This document shows, piece after piece, positions 25,719 through 32,093 of a DNA stretch of 32,093 nucleotides. This stretch comes from Alphaproteobacteria bacterium (GTDB lineage: Bacteria; Pseudomonadota; Alphaproteobacteria; Rhodospirillales; Rhodospirillaceae). The stretch is taken from assembly GCA_030604885.1 (NCBI GenBank), contig JAUVUZ010000030.1:1-32093 (forward strand), written 5' to 3'. A model generated the notes under the pieces. That model did no database searches, was not told the DNA's origin, and saw only the letters and a program-made list of their open reading frames with translations. Every line of letters starts with the position of its first letter. Positions within the stretch are counted from its first letter, which is position 1. The position numbers were made by a program, and so were the translations under genes.

Positions 25719-26809
25719 GCGGGACTCCGTTCGGGGAACAGCGCCAGCAGCCCGGCGCGGCTGGCGTCGCAGGCGCCGCGCTCGGTCACCAGCGCGGTGA
25801 CGAGACGGGCGGGGGTGACGTCGAAGGCGTAGTTGGCGCAGGCCGAGCCTTCCGGCACCAGGCGCACGGTCTCGACCCGGCCGTCGGCGGTGAGGCCGGA
25901 GACGTGCGACTGCTCGGCGGCGGAGCGCTGCTCGATCGGGATTTCCGCGAGGCCGTCGGCGATCGTCCAGTCGATCGTCGGGCTGGGCAGCGCGACGTAG
26001 AACGGCACGCCGGTGTCGAACGCCGCCAGCGCCTTGAGATAGGTGCCGATCTTGTTGCAGACGTCGCCGGTGGCGGTGGTGCGGTCGGTGCCGACGATGC
26101 AGGCGTCCACCAGGCCGTGCTGCATCAAATGGCCGCCCGCGTTGTCGGCGATCACGGTGTGGGGCACGCCGTGGCGGCCCAGCTCCCACGCGGTGAGGCT
26201 GGCGCCCTGGTTGCGGGGGCGGGTTTCGTCCACCCACACGTGCACCGGGATGCCCGCGTCGTGGGCCATGTAGATCGGCGCCAGGGCGGTGCCCCAGTCG
26301 ACGGTGGCGAGCCACCCGGCGTTGCAGTGGGTGAGGATGTCGAGGCGCTCGGGCCTGCCCTTCCCCTCCCACAGCGCGCGGAACAGGGCGAGGCCGTGGA
26401 CGCCGATGGCGTGGTTCGTCGCCACGTCGGCGTCGGCGATCTCGGCGGCACGGCTCCAGGCGCGGGCGGCGCGCTCGGGCGGCGGCAGCGGCCGCAGGGT
26501 TTCGACCATGTCGGCCAGCGCCCAGCGCAGGTTCACGGCGGTGGGGCGGGTGGCGTACAGGCGGTCGTGGGCGGCGTCGAGGGCGGCGTCGGACGCGCCC
26601 GCCGCCATCGCCAGCGCCATGCCGTAGGCGGCGGTGGCGCCGATCAGCGGCGCGCCCCGCACCCACATGTCGGCGATCGCGGTGGCCGCCTCCTCCATCG
26701 TCGTCAGCCGCACGGTGGCGAAGACGTGGGGCAGCCGGGTCTGGTCGATGATCTCGACCGCGCCGTCCACCGGCCAGATGGTGCGATAGGGCTTGCCGTC
26801 GATCTTCAT
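25715..26809 (-). CDS. mtnA: S-methyl-5-thioribose-1-phosphate isomerase
   Basis: A 364-residue aldose-ketose isomerase of the eIF2B-related family, converting 5-methylthioribose 1-phosphate to 5-methylthioribulose 1-phosphate. [16 protein letters not shown] lies near residue 51. Catalytic Cys162 is in [18 protein letters not shown] and Asp242 in [19 protein letters not shown], close to the numbers in B. subtilis Mtn[18 protein letters not shown] is a family hallmark. It starts 14 bp after mtnP, and its stop overlaps the aldolase start. The surrounding genes set the pathway. Confidence 0.96.
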   Translation of the reverse strand: MKIDGKPYRTIWPVDGAVEIIDQTRLPHVFATVRLTTMEEAATAIADMWVRGAPLIGATAAYGMALAMAAGASDAALDAAHDRLYATRPTAVNLRWALADMVETLRPLPPPERAARAWSRAAEIADADVATNHAIGVHGLALFRALWEGKGRPERLDILTHCNAGWLATVDWGTALAPIYMAHDAGIPVHVWVDETRPRNQGASLTAWELGRHGVPHTVIADNAGGHLMQHGLVDACIVGTDRTTATGDVCNKIGTYLKALAAFDTGVPFYVALPSPTIDWTIADGLAEIPIEQRSAAEQSHVSGLTADGRVETVRLVPEGSACANYAFDVTPARLVTALVTERGACDASRAGLLALFPERSPA

Positions 26810-26823
26810 GCCGTCCCTTTCCT

Positions 26824-27693
<870 letters not shown>

Positions 27694-27715
27694 GATCCCG
27701 TCCTCGTTGCAATGG

Positions 27716-27752
27716 AAAAACGCTTCGGAGCGGGAGGATAGCCCCGAAGCGT
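27716..27752 (-). terminator. Intrinsic terminator after the bc1 operon
   Basis: On the (-) strand ACGCTTCGG (27752-27744) pairs perfectly with CCGAAGCGT (27728-27720) around a 15-base loop. TTTTT then follows (27720-27716). It lies 29 bp after the cytochrome c1 stop and before the mtnP start. It should separate bc1 transcription from the mtn genes, and its T-run ends 23 bp before the mtnP ATG. Confidence 0.75.
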
Positions 27753-27780
27753 CGCAGGAAACAAGGGGAGCGGCCGTCCG

Positions 27781-29757
27781 TTAGTGGACCGCCGCCCACA
27801 CCCGGCGCTTGAGCGCATACATCAGCGCGGTGGCGGCGAACAGGAACAGCACCGTCTTCACGCCCATGGCGTGGCGCTCCTCCAGCTCCGGCTCCGCCGC
27901 CCATTGCAGGAACGCGGTCACGTCGCGCGCCACCGCCTCGACGTTGGCGGGGGCGCCGTCGGGGAACTCGATGGCGCCGTCGGTGAGCTGGGGCGGCATC
28001 GAGATCGCATGGCCGGGGAACACGGTGTTGTAGAACTTGCCGGGCGGCAGCTCCACGTCGGCGGGCTGCGGCGCGTAGCCGGTGAGCAGCGAGAACACGT
28101 AGTCCGGCCCGCCCATGCGCGCCTTGACGATCAGCGAGAGATCGGGCGGCAGGGCGCCGCCGTTGGCGGCCATCGCCGCCTGATCGTTGGGGAACGGCGA
28201 GGGGAAGCGGTCCGACGGCAGCGCCGGGCGCTCGAACATGTCGCCGTTGTCGTCCGGCCCGTCGGTGACGGTGTAGCTCGCCGCGAGTTCCTTGACCGCC
28301 TCCTCGGTGAAGCCGAGCGCCTCGGTGTTGCGGAAGTGGACGCGCTTCATCGCGTGGCAGGCGGAGCACACCTCGCGGTAGACCTGATAGCCGCGCCTGA
28401 GCTGCGCCTCGTCGTAGGTGCCGAAGATGCCCTGCCAGCTCCACGACTGCTTGCGCAGCGGCGCGCCCTCGGCGGCCACCGCCGGAGCGGCGAACAGGAC
28501 CACCGCGAACAGCACCGCCAGCGCCTGCGCGCCCTTGGCCGCGCCCTCCCGCGACAGCACCGGCAGGCCGATGCTCTCGGGCAGCGGCCGGGTCTTCTCG
28601 TAGCGCGAGAGCAGCGGCAGGATCAGCAGCAGGTGGACGAAGTAGTAGACCGAGGCGATCCGGCCGAGGACGATCCACACCCCTTCCGCCGGCATCGCGC
28701 CGACGTAGCCGAGCACGAAGCAGTCGACCACGAACAGCCAGAACGCCACCTTGAACCACGGACGGAAGGTGCCGGAGCGGACCTTGGAGCTGTCGAGCCA
28801 CGGCAGCGCGAACAGCACCAGGATCGCCGCGAACATCGCGATCACGCCCATCAGCTTGTCGGGCACCGCGCGCAGGATCGCGTAGAACGGCAGGAAGTAC
28901 CATTCCGGCACGATGTGCGGCGGCGTCACCATCGGGTTGGCGGGAATGTAGTTGTCCGGGTGGCCGAGGTAGTTGGGATACCAGAAGGTGAACAGGCAGT
29001 AGACGATCAGGAACACGCCGATGCCGAACAGGTCCTTGACCGTATAGTACGGGTGGAACGGGATCACGTCCTGCGGACCCTTGACGTCGATGCCGAGCGG
29101 GTTGTTCGACTTCACCGTGTGCAGCGCCCAGACGTGCAGCACGACCACGCCGAGGATCACGAACGGCAGCAGGAAGTGCAGCACGAAGAAGCGGTTGAGG
29201 GTCGGGTTGTCGACCGAGAAGCCGCCCCACAGCAGGGTGACGATGGCGTCGCCCACCACCGGCACCGCCGAGAACAGGTTGGTGATGACGGTGGCGCCCC
29301 ACAGGCTCATCTGCCCCCAGGGCAGCACGTAGCCCATGAACGCGGTGGCCATCATCAACAGCAGGATGACGAGGCCGATCCACCACAGCAGCTCGCGCGG
29401 CGGCTTGTAGGAGCCGTAGTAGAGGCCGCGGAAGATGTGGATGTAGGTCACCACGAAGAACATCGAGGCGCCGTTCATGTGAAGATAGCGGATCAGCCAG
29501 CCGTAGTTGACGTCGCGCATGATGCGCTCGACCGAGTCGAAGGCCATGTCGACGTGCGGGGTGTACTGCATCGCCAGGAACAGCCCGGTGACGATCATCA
29601 CCACCAGCATGAAGCCCGCGAGCGACCCGAAATTCCACCAGTAATTCAAATTCTTGGGCGTCGGATAATCGATCGCGCTGTGCTTCATCAGGGAGATCAG
29701 CGGCAGGCGCCGGTCGACCCAGTCGAGAGCCTTGTTCAGACGTCCGGGAGCAGTCAT
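27781..29757 (-). CDS. fbcH: Cytochrome b/c1 fusion polyprotein of the bc1 complex (FbcH type)
   Basis: One uninterrupted 658-residue frame holds both cytochrome b and cytochrome c1. Cytochrome b (about 1-390) has haem ligands His93/His107 and His194/His208, each pair 14 apart, and the quinol-site PEWY at 284-287. It ends near [10 protein letters not shown]. Residues 405-429 then form a Sec-type signal ([19 protein letters not shown]), likely cut after an AVA or VAA site. Cytochrome c1 follows with CSACH (464-468), the axial Met587 in PGHAISMPP, and a C-terminal anchor (633-650). Bradyrhizobium japonicum fbcH has this design and is cleaved after export. No good ribosome site precedes the c1 part. 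The gene is 38 bp after petA. Confidence 0.93.
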   Translation of the reverse strand: MTAPGRLNKALDWVDRRLPLISLMKHSAIDYPTPKNLNYWWNFGSLAGFMLVVMIVTGLFLAMQYTPHVDMAFDSVERIMRDVNYGWLIRYLHMNGASMFFVVTYIHIFRGLYYGSYKPPRELLWWIGLVILLLMMATAFMGYVLPWGQMSLWGATVITNLFSAVPVVGDAIVTLLWGGFSVDNPTLNRFFVLHFLLPFVILGVVVLHVWALHTVKSNNPLGIDVKGPQDVIPFHPYYTVKDLFGIGVFLIVYCLFTFWYPNYLGHPDNYIPANPMVTPPHIVPEWYFLPFYAILRAVPDKLMGVIAMFAAILVLFALPWLDSSKVRSGTFRPWFKVAFWLFVVDCFVLGYVGAMPAEGVWIVLGRIASVYYFVHLLLILPLLSRYEKTRPLPESIGLPVLSREGAAKGAQALAVLFAVVLFAAPAVAAEGAPLRKQSWSWQGIFGTYDEAQLRRGYQVYREVCSACHAMKRVHFRNTEALGFTEEAVKELAASYTVTDGPDDNGDMFERPALPSDRFPSPFPNDQAAMAANGGALPPDLSLIVKARMGGPDYVFSLLTGYAPQPADVELPPGKFYNTVFPGHAISMPPQLTDGAIEFPDGAPANVEAVARDVTAFLQWAAEPELEERHAMGVKTVLFLFAATALMYALKRRVWAAVH

Positions 29758-29795
29758 GGCGAAATCGTCTCCGACCCGAGATGTTTTATTCTTGG

Positions 29796-30335
29796 TCACC
29801 CGATGCGGATCTGGGTGTCGCTGAGGAAGGCGTAGTCCGGCACCGCGAGGTTGGCGGGCGCCGGTCCCTTGCGGATCCGGCCCGAGGTGTCGTAGTGGGA
29901 GCCGTGGCAGGGGCAGAACCAGCCGCCGAAATCGCCCACCGGATCGCCCGCCTTCTGCCCCAGCGGCACGCAGCCGAGGTGGGTGCACACCCCCACCATC
30001 ACCAGCCACTCGGCCTTCTGCACCCGGGCGTCGTCGGCCTGCGGATCGCGCAGGTCGGCGGCGTTGACGGCGCGCGCGGACTCGATCTCCTGCGGGGTGC
30101 GGTGGCGGATGAACACCGGCTTGCCGCGCCACTTCACGGTGATCGCCTGGCCCGCCGCGATCGGCGCGAGGTCGACTTCGACGGTGGAAAGCGCGCGGGT
30201 GTCGGCGGCGGGATTGAGACTGTCGACGAACGGCCAGACCGCGACCGCGGCGCCCACGGCGCCGACCGCCGTGGCGGCTGCGAAGAGGAAATCGCGGCGC
30301 GTCTTCGGCGTCTCGTTCATGACGTGATCGGACAT
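29796..30335 (-). CDS. petA: Rieske iron-sulfur subunit of the bc1 complex
   Basis: A 179-residue ubiquinol-cytochrome c reductase iron-sulfur protein. The N-terminus has a twin-arginine signal-anchor ([20 protein letters not shown], 12-31), so the folded cluster protein would cross by Tat and stay anchored. The [2Fe-2S] ligands are Cys117/His119 (CTHLGC) and Cys141/His144 (CPCHGS), with Cys122 and Cys143 as the disulfide pair. Length is normal. The ATG at 30335 has a GGGGGAG site; a second ATG at 30320 is less well placed. It is the first gene of petA-petBC and is divergent from trmL. Confidence 0.96.
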   Translation of the reverse strand: MSDHVMNETPKTRRDFLFAAATAVGAVGAAVAVWPFVDSLNPAADTRALSTVEVDLAPIAAGQAITVKWRGKPVFIRHRTPQEIESARAVNAADLRDPQADDARVQKAEWLVMVGVCTHLGCVPLGQKAGDPVGDFGGWFCPCHGSHYDTSGRIRKGPAPANLAVPDYAFLSDTQIRIG

Positions 30336-30385
30336 CAACTCCCCCTCGTTCCCCTGACTTCCCCTTGCGCGCAGGGCGGCGCTCG

Positions 30386-30433
30386 GGCACTTGATGATGA
30401 AGCTAGGCACTCGATGCCGTCATTCCTAGTGCC
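30386..30433. promoter_or_regulatory. Direct and inverted repeats in the petA leader region, candidate regulator site
   Basis: GGCACTTGATG (30386-30396) and GGCACTCGATG (30406-30416) match at 10 of 11 bases and start exactly 20 bp apart, two helical turns. An inverted copy of the half-site, AGTGCC, is at 30428-30433. It lies between the petA promoter-like sequence and the petA start. OmpR-type regulators such as PetR usually bind direct repeats on one helix face. Assignment to PetR is inference. Confidence 0.5.
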
Positions 30434-30442
30434 GCGTTCGTC

Positions 30443-30448
30443 TAAAAT
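30443..30448 (+). promoter_or_regulatory. Possible -10 element for trmL
   Basis: TAAAAT on the (+) strand is a near-consensus -10 about 40 bases before the trmL ATG. The -35 region is poor (around TCATTC, 30420-30425). It lies on top of the petA -10 of the other strand, so the two promoters would compete. Confidence 0.35.
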
Positions 30449-30472
30449 ACCCCGATTCCGGGGATTCCTCAA
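30444..30472 (-). promoter_or_regulatory. Sigma-70-like promoter for petA
   Basis: On the (-) strand TTGAGG (30472-30467) and TATTTT (30449-30444) are separated by 17 bp. The spacer contains the GC-rich dyad CCCCG/CGGGG (30450-30454 with 30459-30463). Transcription would start near 30437, giving a leader of about 100 bases that includes the repeats at 30386-30433. Confidence 0.5.
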
Positions 30473-30486
30473 AAGGTTCCCTCCCG

Positions 30487-30948
30487 ATGCGCGTCGCCCT
30501 GTTCCAGCCCGACATACCCCAGAACGTCGCCGCGGTGGCGAGACTGGCCGCCTGCCTGGGGGTGGCGCTCGACGTCATCGGGCCGGAGGGATTCGTGTGG
30601 GACGAGCGCAAGCTGCGCCGCGTCGGCATGGACTATCTCGACCGCGTGGAGATCGTCCGCCATCCGGGGTGGGAGAGCTTCCGCGCCGGGTGCGCCGGGC
30701 GGCTGGTGCTGCTCTCCACCGCGGGCGCGGCGGCGCTGACCGAGTTCGCCTTCCGCGCCGACGACGTGCTGCTGTTCGGGCGGGAGAGCGCCGGGGTGCC
30801 CGAGGACGTCCACGCGGCGGCGGACGCGCGGGTGCTGATTCCGATCCGCCCGGAGACCCGCTCGCTCAACCTCGCCATGGCGGCGGCGATCGCGCTGGCC
30901 GAGGGGCTGCGCCAGACCGGCGGCTTCCCGGCGGTTCAGGCGAAATAG
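30487..30948 (+). CDS. trmL: tRNA (cytidine/uridine-34-2'-O)-methyltransferase
   Basis: A 153-residue SPOUT methyltransferase that methylates the wobble base ribose of certain leucine tRNAs. The N-terminus MRVALFQPDIPQNVAAVARL is typical of TrmL. The knotted SAM site is seen in LLFGRESAGVPEDV and IPIRPETRSLNLAMAAAIAL. It is the short, single-domain form, of normal length. AAAAGG lies before the ATG. Its 3' end overlaps the opposite gene by 13 bp. Confidence 0.93.
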   Translation: MRVALFQPDIPQNVAAVARLAACLGVALDVIGPEGFVWDERKLRRVGMDYLDRVEIVRHPGWESFRAGCAGRLVLLSTAGAAALTEFAFRADDVLLFGRESAGVPEDVHAAADARVLIPIRPETRSLNLAMAAAIALAEGLRQTGGFPAVQAK

Positions 30949-31595
30949 AGGTTGGGCGCGGTGTCGCGGTCGAGCCAGTCGCGCCAGGGCTTCCAGGCTT
31001 CGATCGCCTCGGCCATCGCCGCCTGGCCGTCGGCGGCGGGCACCACGCCGTTGCCGTGGGCGAGGGCGCGGGCGTAGCGCTCCCCCAGGGCTTCGCACAG
31101 GTCGAGATACGGCACGCCGCTGCGGGCGGCGGCGGCGGCGAACCCGGCCGAGAGGCCGCGCACCCGCACCGGATCGTAGATCAGCGTGTGCCCCTGCCGC
31201 CCGGCCTGGAGAATCCCGCTCGCCAGCACCGGCGGCGGCCCCACCCAGAACGCGGCGCGCCACGAGGCCGCCTCGGAGACGACGCGCTCGGCGGCATAGA
31301 GGCTTTCGGGCAGGGCGACGCGCACGCCGCCCGGGTCGCTCGCCTGATCGTTGATGCCGAAGCAGAACACCAGCCCGGCGGCGGGCAGCGCGGCGAGCCG
31401 GGCCTCCGCCTCGGCGCGCCAGCGGCGGGCGACGTCGCTGGTGGTGTCGCCCTCGACGCCGAGCACGTAGGGCACGATCGCGTGGCCGTGGTGCCGCTCG
31501 GCGCGGGCGAGGCGCTGCGGCCAGCCGAAGCCGTCCGGGTCCCGCAGGCCCAGCATCAGTTCATCGCCGACGAAGCATACGGAACGCTTGGCCAT
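30936..31595 (-). CDS. GDSL/SGNH-fold protein lacking the catalytic residues
   Basis: A 219-residue protein with the layout of SGNH hydrolases. Block I reads CFVGDELMLGLRDPDGFGW, so Glu12 stands where GDS has the catalytic serine. Block III is present as FCFGINDQ (Asn82). Block V, normally DGVHP, reads NGVVP (182-186), so the Asp and His are lost too. It is probably not an esterase; it may be a binding protein or a changed enzyme. GGAGG precedes the ATG at 31595. It lies 56 bp downstream of the nucleotidyltransferase gene and overlaps trmL by 13 bp at the 3' end. Confidence 0.75.
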   Translation of the reverse strand: MAKRSVCFVGDELMLGLRDPDGFGWPQRLARAERHHGHAIVPYVLGVEGDTTSDVARRWRAEAEARLAALPAAGLVFCFGINDQASDPGGVRVALPESLYAAERVVSEAASWRAAFWVGPPPVLASGILQAGRQGHTLIYDPVRVRGLSAGFAAAAARSGVPYLDLCEALGERYARALAHGNGVVPAADGQAAMAEAIEAWKPWRDWLDRDTAPNLYFA

Positions 31596-31651
31596 GACAT
31601 CCTCCGGCATCGGTGGTAGCGGGGGCCGACCGGGTCCGCCAATGACCGCCG

Positions 31652-32093
31652 TCACCCCGCCCTCGCCGCGAGGCGCGCCAGCAGGGCGTCGCGGCCGGGG
31701 GCGAAATCCTCGGCCCGCCATTCGTCCTCGAGGGCACGCAGCAGCTCGCCCACGCGCGGCCCGGGCGCCACGCCGAGGGCGAGAACGTCCGCCCCTTTCA
31801 GCGGAAACGGCGGCACCGGGGCGGTTTCCGGCAGGCGCAGCAGGGCGTCCCACGCGGCGGTGCCGCGCGAGCCGGGCAGCGGCCCGCCCGCGCCGAACGC
31901 CTGGCGATAGTCGGCCCACGCGATCAGCACCCGGTCGCGCCACAGCTCCGGCCCGCAGGCGGCGAGGGCGCGGCGGGCCTCGGTGCGGGGCATGTCGGCG
32001 CGCGGCGGATCGGCGGCGAGAATCGCGCCGAGGCGGTCGGCCTGGAGGTTGGAGAGCCGCCAGCGCCCCGCCAGCGCGGCGGCGCGCTCGCCG
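31652..32093 (-). CDS. CCA tRNA nucleotidyltransferase/poly(A) polymerase, C-terminal part
   Basis: The frame is open from the right edge of the window to a TGA at 31652, giving the last 146 or so residues. The visible part has AGRWRLSNLQADRL and ALAACGPELWRDRVLIAWADYRQ, like the helical C-terminal region of alphaproteobacterial class II nucleotidyltransferases, which add CCA to tRNA 3' ends. The catalytic N-terminal half would lie outside the window, so the activity cannot be checked. Naming is by resemblance of this tail only. Confidence 0.68.
   Translation of the reverse strand, partial: GERAAALAGRWRLSNLQADRLGAILAADPPRADMPRTEARRALAACGPELWRDRVLIAWADYRQAFGAGGPLPGSRGTAAWDALLRLPETAPVPPFPLKGADVLALGVAPGPRVGELLRALEDEWRAEDFAPGRDALLARLAARAG

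Noticed and set aside
28480-28620. Possible sequencing error removing a petB stop
   Set aside because: Both halves are in the same frame, and the junction encodes a sensible signal peptide directly after a normal cytochrome b end. FbcH-type fusions are known. Still listed for read-level checking.
30450-30463. CCCCG/CGGGG dyad as a terminator
   Set aside because: The stem is only 5 bp, sits in a promoter spacer, and has no T-run in the right place.

Overview
The window is a gene-dense, very GC-rich stretch of an alphaproteobacterial chromosome. It is most probably from the Rhodospirillales. The evidence is a cytochrome bc1 operon, PetP/PetR-type regulators, an mtnP-mtnA-aldolase cluster in the order I recall from Rhodospirillum rubrum, and the lgt-methyltransferase-pgeF and prs-rplY-pth-ychF blocks typical of the class. 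I see no prophage, transposase gene, CRISPR array, tRNA or rRNA. Almost everything is core genome, so the points of interest are fusions, degenerate enzymes, regulatory DNA and small repeats rather than a foreign island.

Layout. 1-3.7 kb: an inverted repeat at the left edge, a membrane-anchored TlpA-type thioredoxin (-), then argH, a small LptM-type lipoprotein and lysA (+), closed by a strong two-way terminator. 3.7-7.3 kb: a branched-chain aminotransferase (-) divergent from petP, petR and an EnvZ-like sensor kinase (+). 7.3-11.1 kb: an FAD protein, yciB, csaA, proC and a YbjN-domain protein, all (-). 11.1-12.5 kb: a 364-bp leader with an 11-bp tandem repeat, then an OafA-type acyltransferase (+). 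12.5-21.1 kb: ubiK (-), then hldD, lgt, a MidA/NDUFAF7-type methyltransferase, pgeF, an unknown lipoprotein, prs, rplY, pth and ychF (+). 21.1-21.5 kb: a tandem array of 84-bp palindromic repeats.

21.5-24.1 kb: an EamA transporter (-), a dienelactone-hydrolase-like protein (+) and a second unknown lipoprotein (+). 24.1-27.7 kb: a VOC protein and mtnP-mtnA-ald2, all (-). The last three form a complete short route from 5'-methylthioadenosine to DHAP plus a methylthio-aldehyde. 27.8-30.3 kb: the bc1 operon (-), in which cytochrome b and cytochrome c1 are read as one continuous 658-residue polypeptide with an internal signal peptide. 30.5-32.1 kb: trmL (+), a GDSL-fold protein that has lost its catalytic residues (-), and the 3' part of a tRNA nucleotidyltransferase gene (-) running off the right edge.

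Connections. The bc1 genes and the probable PetP/PetR regulators sit about 20 kb apart in the same window. The DNA between petA and trmL carries overlapping divergent promoter-like elements and a 20-bp-spaced direct repeat that is a candidate regulator site. No function here rests on database searches. Calls are from reading translated sequence and recalling family motifs.
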